In this document: positions 18,675-29,758 of the stretch, piece by piece
Position numbering within the stretch: position 1 is the first letter of the stretch
Layout of the letters: the number at the start of each line of letters is the position of its first letter
Origin: an uncultured bacterium
GTDB lineage: Bacteria > Patescibacteriota > Gracilibacteria > Absconditabacterales > Absconditicoccaceae
Direction: 5' to 3'
Assembly: GCA_937872535.1 (NCBI GenBank)
Contig: CALMTC010000013.1
Span: forward strand, 1-35,138
DNA length: 35,138 bases
The notes under the pieces: model-generated
Databases searched by the model: none
The model's input: only the letters and a program-made list of their open reading frames with translations
Told to the model about the DNA's origin: nothing
Translations under genes and position numbers: made by a program

Positions 18675-19379
18675 ATGCAAATTGTGATACTAGCGTGATG
18701 ACTTGGTACGAGACTAAGACCTATTACTGAGACAATCCCAAAACCAATGGTCGAAGTAAATAATAAGCCATTTTTGGAATATCAGATTCTTATGCTGAAA
18801 AAGTACTGATTCAAAAAAATTCTAATGTTAATCGGTTATAAGGGAGAAATGATTGAGAACTATTTTCAAGATGGAGAAAAATACTGAGTAAAGATAGAAT
18901 ACTCCTACGAAGGAGATGAGCTTCTTTGAACATGATGAGCTATTAGAAATGCATACTCAAAACTTGAAGATAACTTTATTGTCATCAATGGTGATACCTA
19001 TCTTGATTATGATTATCATCATATGATAGATCTTTATCAAAAAAGTGATCTTGCCTGATACTTTACAGTACTCAATAATGTTAAGTATGATAAAAGTAAT
19101 CCAAATCTTAATAATAATCTACGAGTAGAGAATGGTCTCGTAAAAGACTACATAAAAGGTATTAATGATCCTAAGTTCAAATATTCTGATTCTGGTGTCT
19201 ATTTGCTTCACAAAAAAATATTAGAAACAGTCGTGCCTCATCAAAAACAATCTCTTGAATCTGATGTTTTGATGCCACGAATCAAAAAGTGACTTATAGG
19301 GGCATTTGAAGTAAACGCTCTATTCTATGACATTGGTACCTTTGAGAGATTAGAATTATTTAAAAATGTAATAGTATAA
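18675..19379 (+). CDS. hddC: D-glycero-D-manno-heptose 1-phosphate guanylyltransferase-like
   Basis: A 234-residue nucleotidyltransferase. The N-terminal signature VILAGGLGTRLRP uses UGA for both glycines of AGG. KPMVEVNNKPFLEYQI, ELLGTGGAIRN and the metal-site VINGDTYLDYD follow. The fold is that of sugar-1-phosphate nucleotidyltransferases; by itself it could be a glucose- or mannose-1-phosphate enzyme. The HddC assignment rests on the next three genes, which supply exactly the preceding steps to D-glycero-alpha-D-manno-heptose 1-phosphate. It would make GDP-heptose. It is followed after 2 bases by the kinase gene. Confidence 0.85.
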
Positions 19380-19381
19380 AC

Positions 19382-20362
19382 ATGTTAGCAAGTCGTACAC
19401 CATTTAGAGTAAGTTTTACGGGCGGAGGGAGTGATCTTGCCTCATTTTATCGTGAAAATGGTTGAGCAGTAGTAAGTACTTCAATAGATAAAGGAGTGCT
19501 AATAACGGCAGATAGAAGATTTGATGATAAAATAAGATTATGATATTCGAAACTAGAGTTAGTGGATTCAATAGAAGAACTCAATCATCTCAGAGCAAAA
19601 GAAATATTGAAACTGCTTAGCTTAGATAAGTCATTGGAACTTAATTCTCATTGACAAGTGACAGCACATTGATCATGAATGGGGGCTTCTTCTTCATTCA
19701 CTGTATGAATGCTTAATGTATTGCATGCACTCAAGGGAGAAAAAATAACGCCAGAGAAACTTGCTCAAGAAGCATGTATGATTGAGATTGAAAAATGTGG
19801 AGAACCGATTGGAAAACAAGACCAATATATCGCTGCATATGGAGGACTGAATCTTATCGAGTTTCATCAGGATGATTCCGTATCGGTTAAAGCAATAGAT
19901 TGTTTAGATCAAACAAAGAAAGATCTAGAAGAAAATTTGATAATGTTGTATACATGAATCACAAGAAGTGCATCTGATATTCTTCAAAAACAAAATCAAA
20001 ATCTGGTTTCCAATAAAGAAAAATCCATTATCATGAAACATATGGTTCAACTTACATATGAACTTCAAAAAGAATTGGAAAACAACAATCTTGATAACTT
20101 TTGAGCCATTCTGCATGAAAATCGAGAACTTAAGAAGCAAATGGCAGGATGAATATCTAGTGGTCAGATTGATGAATGGTATATGAAAGCATTGAGAGCA
20201 GGAGCTACAGGAGGAAAGTTACTGGGAGCATGAGGGGGTGGTTTCTTGTTGTTCTATGCACCAAAAGAAAAACATGATGACATAAAAAAGGCTCTATCAG
20301 ATCTTAAGGAACTAGAATTTAGACTCGATGAAAGAGGAAGTAGAGTGACTGAAATAGTATAA
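19382..20362 (+). CDS. hddA: D-glycero-alpha-D-manno-heptose 7-phosphate kinase, GHMP family
   Basis: A 326-residue GHMP kinase beginning LASRTPFRVSFTGGGSDL, as in HddA. The ATP-binding loop HGSGMGASSSFTVG (three glycines UGA) is at about 96-109. The C-terminal motif is GGKLLGAGGGGFLLFY. HddA phosphorylates D-glycero-D-manno-heptose 7-phosphate at C1 in the GDP-heptose branch. Close relatives include fucokinase-like enzymes, but the gmhA and gmhB neighbours support the heptose role. Conserved EKCGEPIGKQDQYIAAYGG is intact. Confidence 0.9.
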
Positions 20363-20388
20363 CATTTACCCATTCAAAAATAATAAAG

Positions 20389-21015
20389 ATGGAAAAATAC
20401 AATTCTTATGAATCTCTTTCTTTAGAAGAAAAGAAAGTAAGTCTCTCAGACTATTATAAAAGATTGCAACAAGCAATTCTTGAGCTGCCGTTTAATGATC
20501 TGCAAAAAGCACTCGATATGATCGAAGATGCATATAAAAATCACAAAAAATTCTTTATAATAGGTAATGGAGGAAGTCATGCTACTGCTTCGCATTTTGT
20601 GGCAGATATGACTAAGACAATTTTTGGAAAGTCACCTATAGAAGGCATAAAAAGACATCCATTTGTTGTAGAGTGTTTATCAGACAATGTACCGACTCTT
20701 ACGGCGGTAGGAAACGATCTGCCCAATGGTTATAATGAGATATTTTCTCTACCATTATATGCAAAAGCTTCAGAAGGAGACCTTTTATTGGTGATAACAG
20801 GAAGCGGTAATTCAGGAAATATAGTAAGAGCCCTGGAAGTAGCAAAAGAAATGAATCTTCAAACAATATGATTCCTTTGATTTGATGGGTGAGCTGCAAA
20901 AGATATGGTTGACCATTCTGTTATTGTAGACTCTAAGGATTATGGAATAATTGAAGATATGCATTCATCATATATGCATGCCATTACGGATTATTTTAAG
21001 AAATCTATCAAATAA
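20389..21015 (+). CDS. gmhA: Sedoheptulose 7-phosphate isomerase
   Basis: A 208-residue SIS-domain protein. Typical GmhA segments are FFIIGNGGSHATASHFVADM (about 56-75) and LTAVGNDLPNGYNEIFSLPL. LLLVITGSGNSGNIVRALEVA follows, and then the C-terminal EDMHSSYMHAITDYF with its metal-binding His. It converts sedoheptulose 7-phosphate to D-glycero-D-manno-heptose 7-phosphate, the first committed step. Three of its C-terminal glycines are UGA. It sits between the kinase and phosphatase genes of the same pathway with gaps of 26 and 5 bases. Confidence 0.93.
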
Positions 21016-21020
21016 TCTCG

Positions 21021-21515
21021 ATGAGAAAAACATTATTTCTCGATAGAGATTGAGTTATTAATAAAAAAGCACCTGAAGGAGAATATGTTTATTCTTTAGA
21101 TAAATTTCAACGAAACGATAAAGCTCAAGAACTTATAAGATTATGTAAAGAAAATTTCTGGCTCGTTATAGTAGTGACAAATCAGCAAGGAATCTGAAAG
21201 GGATTGTACTCTTATAATGATGTAGAAAAAATTCACGATAAAATACAATATGATCTTTGAGTACATAAGATTGATGGGTTTTTTGTATGTCCTCATCTTA
21301 TAATGGATAATTGTGCTTGTAGGAAACCAAAACCTGGTATGATTTACAATGCATTGGATAAATTTTCTTCCATTGATAAGCAGTCAGCGCTATTGATTGG
21401 AGATAGCACTACAGATATTGAGGCTGCAAAGGCAGCAGGTATAAAGTCTATAAAAATAGATTCTGATTGATTATCAGAGCATTTTGAATATATATGCACT
21501 ATGCTTAAAATCTAA
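21021..21515 (+). CDS. gmhB: D-glycero-D-manno-heptose 1,7-bisphosphate phosphatase
   Basis: A 164-residue HAD-superfamily phosphatase of HisB-N/GmhB type. The nucleophile motif is LFLDRDGVIN (Asp8, Asp10; the Gly is UGA). VVTNQQGIGKG is motif II. A zinc-binding cluster lies at CPHLIMDNCACRKPKPGM and LLIGDSTTDIEAAKAAG is motif IV. GmhB removes the C7 phosphate to leave heptose 1-phosphate for the guanylyltransferase. Length and cluster match the family. It is the last of the four heptose genes. Confidence 0.92.
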
Positions 21516-21525
21516 AGAAACTACC

Positions 21526-22650
21526 ATGACAATTCTTTTTATCCTAGATCATTTTAAACCTTACATCTGATGAGCTGAGGTTCTTTTTGATAATCTCTCA
21601 AAATGACTTCATAAAAAAGGTATCAAAACAATCATATTGACGACGAGATTTTCAAAAGATCTTCCTGAATTTGAGAAAGTTTCTGAATTATGTGAGATTC
21701 ACAGAGTAGGTTCCAATCGCTATAATTTCATGCGATCATGCCTAAGAAAAGGTATTTCTCTGGCAAGAAAATCAGATCTTATACATACGACAACATATAA
21801 TGCTGCAATTCCAGCAAGTCTCATAGCGTGGTTAACTCAAAAGAAAGTAGTGATTACAGTTCATGAAATTTTTAGTAAATTACGATATCGTTTTGTAGGT
21901 CGAAAAGGATTGTTCTATAATTTTTTTGAACGACTTATTTTTCAATTTCATTTTGATAAATATATTTGTGTTTCCAATTATACTAAAAATTGTATGAGGG
22001 TAGGAATGGGAATAGATGACAGTAAATTAAAGACTATATATAATGGGATTGATTATGATCTCCGAAATAAAAACAATTTTGAATCTGATCTTGTCAATGA
22101 TATGCGCAAACAATACTTAGGTAGCAAGTCTTTCCTTGGATTGTTTTTCGGAAGACCTGGAATCTCTAAAGGTTTACCTTATTTTCTTCAATCAATACCT
22201 TTAATAAAAGATAAAATTCCTGATTTTAAAGCAATGCTTATTGTGGGTAAAGATGATAAAAAGAGACTTGATGCAATGAATAAACTGATCAATGAACTTC
22301 AAATTGAAGACAATATTACTATGATCTTACCTGTGCCTTATAGTGAACTTTGATACCATATTTTAGCGTCTGATTTTGTGGTTGTTCCGTCATTGGCTGA
22401 ATGATTCTGATTTGCTGCGGCTGAAGTATCTGCATTAGAAAAAGAACTTGTTGTAACTAATATTGGCTCTTTGCCAGAAGTTGTAAGTGGTAAAATTAAC
22501 TTTATTGAACCATCGAATCCTGTTGATATGGCAAACAAGATAATGAAGTTTTATAAGAAAGAATATACTATTATTCCAGCAAAGAAATTTTTGTGGAACG
22601 ATACTGTAGAATATCTTTTAGAAACTTATCAAGAAATAGTATGAAAATAG
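21526..22650 (+). CDS. GT4-family glycosyltransferase
   Basis: A 374-residue GT-B enzyme. The N-terminal domain has HFKPYIGGAEVLFDNLSKGL, whose two adjacent glycines are UGA. The C-terminal donor-binding domain has FFGRPGISKGLPYFLQSI and the signature PSLAEGFGFAAAEVSALEKE. This is the Glycos_transf_1/GT4 pattern. It probably adds a sugar, plausibly heptose, from a nucleotide donor to the growing glycan. Its end overlaps the next GT4 gene by 10 bases. Confidence 0.9.
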
Positions 22651-23816
22651 CAATGTTGTCAGAATGATGGGATCCTGTACTATGAGGAGGGCAGGTATAC
22701 GCACAATATCTTTGTGAATTTTTGGTCAAACAGCATGGTTGTTCCATCGATCTCTTTACAAGAAAACTTACAGGAACGGACGGTAAAAGATATGAGCAGA
22801 CTGAAGAAAAAAAAAATTTAAATCGAAGAGTAATAAGAGTAGGACCTACTAGTAATTATTTTTCAATATTTTATAGAGTCGTAGCACTGTTTAATACAGT
22901 TATTACTGTGCGAAAATACGCAAAAAAAGAAAAGTATGATATTATCCATGCGCATGCTCTTCTGGCTTGAATTCCTGCTAAAATAGTCTGATGGCTCCTA
23001 GGAATTCCTGTCGTATATACCGTTCATGGAACGATGCATCTTGATACCAATAAAAAGGGGCTACTATACTATGCAGAAAAATTCTTAGTCACACAAATAG
23101 CCTATGATTGTGAGATTTCAGTATCTCATAAAGTTCTTAACTATTCCAATGTAAACAAAAATATCGTTATTATTTATCCAGGTATTGATCAGAAAAGGTT
23201 TGAAAGAATATCTTCTAATGAAAAATATCCATGAAGAAACTTTCTTTTTGTGGGTAGATATGATCGACAAAAATGATTGGAATTTCTGATTGAAGGAATA
23301 AACTTAATCCCAAAAAAACTTCTGAAAGAAAAAAACTTTCATCTCAATCTGGTAGGGGAGTGAAACTTGAGATCAAAGCTCGACCAGATGATCAGTGACT
23401 ATTGACTAAAAGATTATATAATGCTCAAAGAAAGAATGGATTTTGAAAGTCTGGTCAAAGAATATAAAAAAAACTCTGTCTTCATCTTGCCATCTTTAGC
23501 AGAAGGTCAACCAGTAGTAGTATTCGAAGCATTTGTTTGCTGATTGCCTGTTGTGGCAACGGATGTTGGAGACAATAAATATTTTATAAAAGATCATAAA
23601 AACGGTTTGCTAATATCACCATGAAAACCTCAAGAAATTAAAAAAGCCATAGAAATAATGCTTGAAAAAGACGATCTTGAGCTTGAAAAAATGGGTCAGA
23701 TGTGATACAATACAGCAATGCCTGATTATAAGCGAGAAAATGTAGTGGATAAGATTTTTATTGAATATTGTAAGCTTATTCAGATAAAAACTTGAGAAGG
23801 GGAGAAAAATAAATAA
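22641..23816 (+). CDS. GT4-family glycosyltransferase
   Basis: A 391-residue GT-B protein. The opening is KIAMLSEGWDPVLGGGQVYA, followed by DIIHAHALLAGIPAKIVGWL and VVYTVHGTMH. The donor domain has FLFVGRYDRQKGLEFLIEGI, LNLVGEGNL and PSLAEGQPVVVFEAFVCGLP. Many conserved glycines are UGA, including that of the GRYDRQKG loop. Its sugar is not predictable. It forms a translationally coupled pair with the preceding GT4 gene. Confidence 0.9.
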
Positions 23817-23857
23817 AAATGGGCTCATATATTTATATATACATAAAAACAATAAAT

Positions 23858-24511
23858 ATGAAATTTACAGGAGAAAGAATCGAAAAAAAACAACGAAAAT
23901 TTGAACATAGGTTTGCTGATCATTTAGAGAGATATGAATTTGCAAAACCATTTATAAAAGAAAAGATAGTCTTGGATGTTGCATGTGGGACAGGTTATGG
24001 CACACATATTCTTTCACAAGTAGCAAAAGATATCTCATGACTTGATGTAGACCCTCAGACAGTAAAAGTAGCCAAAGAAAAATATCATGCTCCGAATCTA
24101 CATTATTTCTTGGGAGATGGTAAAAAGCTTCCTTTCGAAGACAATCAATTTGATACTGTTATTTCTTTTGAAACTATTGAGCATATTGTCGAGTATGAAC
24201 AATTTCTTAAAGAGATCAAAAGGGTATTAAAAGGAGATGGGACATTGATTATATCTACCCCTAACTTTCTCGGAGAAATTGTGAAAAATACCTACCATGT
24301 ATCGAATTTTACCTTTAAGGATTTTGTAGATACAATAAAAAATCACTTTAATATAAATGAAATCCTTTATCAGGGGAAGCACTTCTATCCTATCCCATGA
24401 AGAGGTCTCCTAGAAGCCTTTCTAGGTATCAAAAAGGATGTTAAAATTTATAATCAAAAACCATCTTTTGAACATCATGTCACAATAATTAAAGCAACTA
24501 ATAAAAAATAA
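23858..24511 (+). CDS. Class I SAM-dependent methyltransferase
   Basis: A 217-residue protein with motif I VLDVACGTGYGTHIL, GLDVDPQTV, a motif IV-like FDTVISFETIEHI and the later DGTLIISTPN. This is the Methyltransf_11 type common in polysaccharide loci, where such enzymes methylate sugars or glycan ends. ATG 23858 fits the usual N-terminus KFTGERI; an earlier in-frame ATG at 23819 adds a low-complexity Ile/Tyr stretch. It ends only 5 bases before a convergent gene, with no visible terminator between them. Confidence 0.88.
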
Positions 24512-24516
24512 AGTAA

Positions 24517-25614
24517 TTATTTTCTTGATGGTAATAATAGAATTCTGCTGTAAGTAAAAAAAAGAAAATTAACTATTTTAATTGCACGAGAAAAATATCT
24601 ACTTGCTGGATTATAATAAAGATCATCAGTAAGCTTATAGGATAATTGAGCTAAGAAATACTTTTCTGTTACCTTGCATTCATGTTTAATATATTTTCTT
24701 AGAGTTAAGATTTCTCTATAGTTTTTTATTACTCGGAATCGAGCAAATAGTTTTGCTTTTAATCTAAGAATTGGAGAATTAAGTAAGAGATGAGATAGCT
24801 CTTTAAATAAAAATAATGGGAGTAGGCGCAAGTAAGTTATTGGTGAATAAAATATCAAAAAATTAACAATTTGATTCTTTGTGCCATGGAAAAGTTTAAA
24901 AAAAGAAGGTTTCTTACCAAAACTTCAGGATCAAAAATGGGAAACAAATGAATCAAGAACATAAGCAAGTTTATATCATTTTTTTAAAATTAAAAACGAT
25001 AAAAAAACATCTTCACCATAGGCAAAATAAGAAGTTGGGAATGGTTTAGATAAAATATTTTTTTTATACAAAAAACAACATCCTGATAATCATGAAGTAT
25101 ATGCTATATTTCTTTGAAATTGGTCTTTGGGGATAGAGCTTAATGCTGTTTCTCAAAGATATGTAGAAATAAAGATCTTTTTGTCGTTAAAAACAGTATT
25201 TTTAATGCTATCTTCATATCAACGATCTAAGATAATGCTTGCTACTCAACCTAAATGGTCGTCATTATTGATAGCTTGTATGAGTTTAATAAGCCAATCT
25301 GACGGCACTGTCGTATCATTATTTAACAGACAAACAAACTCGCTGGTTTTACTAGCATTTCTATGTCAAATATTATTTCCTTCAGCGAATCAGGCATTAA
25401 ATCAAGCTGGGACTATCCTGATAATTCATTCAATAATTTTATCATGAAAAATCTTTTCTACTTCCTCAAGAGATCAATCTGAAGAAGCGTTGTCTACGAA
25501 AATAATTTCAAAATTCTGGTAAGTTTGAGCAAGAAGTGATTCAATACAAGCTTGATTAAACTGCTTACCATTATAATTGACTAAAATGATAGAAACCAAT
25601 CATCATTTTTGCAT
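24517..25614 (-). CDS. GT2-family glycosyltransferase
   Basis: A 365-residue protein starting MQKGGLVSIILVNYNGKQFN. The GT-A domain has IIFVDNASSDGSLEEV, the rhamnosyltransferase-like AGFNAGFAEGNNIG, LLNNDTTVP as the DxD-type site, and AYGEDVFLSFLI. The C-terminal part (about 220-365) is basic and rich in hydrophobic residues, perhaps membrane-associated. The AGFNAGFAEGNN pattern is typical of rhamnosyl- and galactofuranosyl-type GT2 enzymes. UGA supplies several glycines in this motif. Confidence 0.9.
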
Positions 25615-25642
25615 AAGAATATTAGCTTCTGATAATAAAGTT

Positions 25643-26611
25643 TTAATAAGCAATCAAGACAGTATCTGCAAATGGGTGGAAACAATTCCATTTTCTAACG
25701 GTGAATTTATATCATAATCCCCAAGACTTTAACATTTCAATGATTTCGAAAAAATCTTTTCCCCTATGGTAGAGGGAAATAATAAGAACAGGTCTATCTT
25801 TTTGAATAGTCTTCTGGGCTCCTAATATGCTTTCGTACTCAAATCACTCAATATCTCGTTTAATCATTCAAACATTTAAATTCTGCTTTTCTGCATAAGA
25901 ATCAATAGTAGTTATCTCTATTGTCTGATCTCATTCACCGATTTTTGCTCCTGCTCAACCATCAGAAATAGTTGTCGTGATGTTTTGATCGCCGACTCAG
26001 AGTTTTACGGGTAAAATTTGAGTTTGTAAATGATTATATTCAATATTTTCTATCAATTTTTGATAATTACTATTTTCTGGTTCAAAAGCATGGATAGTGC
26101 TATTTATATATTTATTTGCGAATGGAATTGCCGTATCTCCAATAAAAGCTCAACAGTCAAGAATTGCCTTTCATCAAAGATCTGTAAAAACTGAGTCAAG
26201 AGTACTTAAATAGTAATCATTTGTGAGATAAAGATAATCGAAATTTTTGAAATATTTTCCATGATTACTAAGGACATAGGTAGCGAACTTTTTTTGATCA
26301 GCTACGAGACGGTCATCATAAAGACTCTGATAAGGAATAAAGTTATTATATGCAATAGTTTTTATATTGATGATGGATTTTTCAGCTATTCTTTTTCATT
26401 CATCATCAAGGGAGCACAAAAACTGGTCAATAACTTTTTCATCACAGATATACTTATGAAAAGATATGACTCGAGCTTCAGACATACTATCTCTATATCG
26501 ATAGTTGAGGCATTGAGGTAGGAAATTTTTAAGAGAAATAAGTCAGTAATGAAATTTTTTTATGAAATTATATCAGTGAGAAACGAGTAAGATGTAGATA
26601 TACAGAAGCAT
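25643..26611 (-). CDS. FkbM-family methyltransferase
   Basis: A 322-residue protein. A helical N-terminal part of about 130 residues is not recognised. The FkbM domain follows with AILDCGAFIGDTAIPFANKY, IHAFEPENSNYQKL, an ITTIDSYAEKQNLN linker and the family-typical GMIKRDIEGFEYESILGAQ. FkbM-type enzymes O-methylate sugars or small metabolites. Start ATG 26611 was chosen because the upstream translation (MLLYIYILLVSHG) is continuous with the body; a shorter start lies at an internal Met before SEARV. It is adjacent to a second FkbM gene. Confidence 0.88.
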
Positions 26612-26640
26612 GGTTTAGGCAGAAAAATTAAAGGTAGAAA

Positions 26641-27480
26641 CTATTTTTTTGCATGAATAATAATGTCCTGGAATTTATTAGTTTCAAATACTCTATAGTT
26701 AGTAGTATTTATTGCGTAAAAGAATCCCCATTTCTTAAAGATAGACAATATTTCAGGTAGGTTTGACTCTTGTCAATTAATATTGTGGTGATACTCTAAA
26801 ATAATTTCACTAATGAGTGGGAAAGTTCATTTCTTATCTAAATCAAATATAACATTGTCTTCGGATCATTCTATATCAATCTTGAGAATATCTACATGAT
26901 TGTTAATTAGTTTAGATAGAATCTCACTTTTAACCTTTGTTTTTTTATATTGTCATGACCTATTTTCTAATGTTCCAGTGCTGAAAGATGGTTCATCTGT
27001 ATCAAAAAAATCTATTTCTCAATCTTGATCTGATAGAGCAATATTAAATGCTTCTATATTATTTAAAGAATTATTGGTAATGTTCTCGGTAAATATAGAA
27101 AAAGCTTTTGCATTAGGTTCAAACGATATAATTTTAGCATTGGGATAACGATGAGCAAAAAATATACTTGTCATTCAAGTATTGGCACCACAATCTATAA
27201 TAAGCTTGGGATCTTTTTGATAAAGTGAAAAATATTCATTTCTATAAAAAATTTCCATAAAAAGAGAAAAAACTGTTAATCAATTAAAAGACTTAATTTT
27301 CAATCAATCAATTGAAATATAATCTAATCAAAATAGAACATTGAAAAATAGTGATTTTATATAAATATATATTATATATGCTTTTCTTTTGATTGTGTAA
27401 TCTGTCATAAGAAGGTATGGAAGATCAATGAAAAAGAAATAAATTCCAATAAAAAAAGTTTTTAAAGTTCTCATAGTCAT
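26641..27480 (-). CDS. FkbM-family methyltransferase (second copy)
   Basis: A 279-residue protein. An N-terminal hydrophobic helix (about 5-25) is followed by the FkbM domain: LIIDCGANTGMTSIFFAHRY, IISFEPNAKAF, and VDILKIDIEGSEDNVIF. The end is a typical WGFFYAINTTNYRVFE tail. It is shorter than, and clearly diverged from, its neighbour, so it is not a recent duplicate. It probably methylates a different position or sugar in the same glycan. Confidence 0.88.
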
Positions 27481-27489
27481 AAAAATAAT

Positions 27490-28410
27490 TTAATAAATCT
27501 TTCTAAAAATAAGATAACCTGCTGCTCATACTAAATATCAAAGTCATCTCGCTATCATAATAAGAGGGACATAGAAGAGATGTGATACAAAATGCTCTTG
27601 GATGGATCTTTTGATTCATATAAAGAGCAAAAAAGCGACGATCAATGAGAATATAGAACATAGTATTTCATACCGATTCATTACTGTCCAGCCTACTCAA
27701 ATGAGCCCAATGAGAAAGAAACTTAAGGCAATGAGATATAATTGATATTTTTTGATATAAATCAGGATATCTCAGCTTTTTATCAATGAAGCTCAAACCC
27801 ATCTGCTATGGTGATATATTTCTCAAAGTAATTCAGGATTATTATGATAAGCAATCGAAGTCGGCACCGATAAGGCTGTAAAATGCTGAGATAAATTATC
27901 ATCACTATATCATCTTGTGGTATCAAAGCCACCTACCTCCTGAAACTTACTTTTTAAGATCGCTCTGAAAATCCCGCCTCTTTTTTGTTTGTCGTCGTAT
28001 TGTAATCTAATAAGACTAAATGCTCTAGCGATAGGATTATTTCTATTAGCGACATACTCTCGTCCATGAGCAGTTCAGATTTCTTTGTGATTTTCAATTG
28101 GACCAATAAGCTCTTCCAGATATTTTTGATCAAACATCATATCGGCATCCACAAAAACCAAGATATCTGATTTTGTTTCATTTGCTCATCGATTTCTAGC
28201 TTTCCCAGGACCTCAACGATGTTGTTTAAGAACCAAGAGATGCAAAAACTTTGTACGATAACTCTCAGCAATCTCGACACTATTATCTGTGCTTCCATCA
28301 TCAACAATAATAAGTTCAAAATCTTGTATTGTCTGATGAAGGAGACTATCAAGACATCTTCAAAGGTACTTTGACTCATTATACATTGGAATTACTATTG
28401 AACATCTCAT
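27490..28410 (-). CDS. GT2-family glycosyltransferase with C-terminal membrane segments
   Basis: A 306-residue protein. CSIVIPMYNESKYLGRCLDS opens the GT-A domain. LIIVDDGSTDNSVEIAE follows, then GPGKARNRGANETKSDIL and the metal site VFVDADMMF. GGFDTTRGYSDDNLSQHF contains the acceptor-side acidic residues. Two or three hydrophobic segments close the protein (about 225-300). It likely transfers a sugar at the cytoplasmic face of the membrane. It is packed 9 bases from the FkbM gene downstream. Confidence 0.9.
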
Positions 28411-28417
28411 TGTTTAT

Positions 28418-29752
28418 TTAAAATGCGTAATGGAGTAAATAATATTTCAATCTGGAAAATAGTGACTTTAAGATGATGAGATATCATACGATAACAAAAA
28501 CCACTATACTCAAAAATAGTGAAATCAGAGTTTTTATCAATCTGAAACGCGTACTATTTTTCCAAAAAGAGATAAAAACCTGGTCTCAATCAATCTGATA
28601 CTCATCAATCGAAAAAATAAAAGGAGCATTCATAAAAAGAGAATAGAGCGGATTATATCGTCATCAAATCAAAACTCATTTCTGAAAAAAATTTTTATTC
28701 TGGTTTGAAAATGATATCCAGCTATGATCTACTTTTGAAAATAAAGGTGCACGAGAAAAATAAAAAAGTTCTTGAGTTTTGGCAGAAATTTCAGTTTTTT
28801 TCAATGAGAAAGGAGTCACATCATCAGGGATAGGATCTATCAAATCTTTTGTCTGCTGAATACGAGCTTTTGAGTTCCCCAGACTATAGCGATGGAGAAG
28901 AAAGTCTTTGATAGCCAGTCAAACTATTTTGAGTACATTAAGATTTCTGGCAAAGAGCAACTTTGAAAATCAGTACCAGATATACATAAATGCGATGACT
29001 AGTATTCCGAAAGAAAAAGTTTTTTGGAACGTATAGAGTTGGTTTCTGAGTGAAAAATAAGCCCACCAGATTTTTCAGTTATTTTTTTTGAGATAGGGGT
29101 GAAGATAATCATAGGGTAGGACTAACTTTTCATAAGAGTAACGGATCGCGTTTTTTTCAATTCTAGCGCCTCGCTCTATATCTTCGCCTCTAAAAAAATA
29201 TCTCGGATCAATGATACCAGTTTTTTCTAAAAATCAGCAAGGATAACAAGCTATTTGAACATATCGAGACTGCTCTCCGCCAGTATTTTTACAGGCATTG
29301 ATAAATCAAATCGTATCAAGTCTCATTGCTTTTTGAAATGCAGAAAACACACCAGGAGATGCCAAAAGAATATCGTCTTCGAGCATTGTCAGATAAGAAT
29401 ATCAATTATTCAGGATATATTCTTGGCCAAAAGCATAGCCACCAGCTGATCATAAATTTTCCTTTGGTGTCAAAATAATAATATTTTCAAACTGAGCAAC
29501 ATAATCTTGAAGTTGTTGACTAACAACGTTATCTGTTGACTGATCCACTATAATATAATCAAAAAATTTATTTTCTGGATCACTCAAAAAATAATCAATG
29601 GTAGTCTTTATAGTATGGAAGGAATTGAAACAAAGGCTCAAAACAGAAAAAACTTTTTCAGAATGATGCGGAGATATGAATGTCTGATCAAGATAGTCAG
29701 ACCAATTTTTTCGTCTTACAACTCAGTTTTTTTCTGAGATAGAATATGTCAT
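28418..29752 (-). CDS. GT2-like glycosyltransferase, galactofuranosyl/rhamnosyl-transferase type
   Basis: A 444-residue protein. After about 35 residues the GT-A domain begins (VLSLCFNSFHTIKTTIDYFL), with IIVDQSTDN, the characteristic ENLGSAGGYAFGQEYIL and the acidic MLEDDILLASPG. RYFFRGEDIERGARIEKN resembles GlfT2-type sites. The region after about residue 230 holds two hydrophobic segments (about 245-265 and near 415-435) that anchor it to the membrane. Donor and acceptor are unknown. Confidence 0.82.
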
Positions 29753-29758
29753 CAGTAA

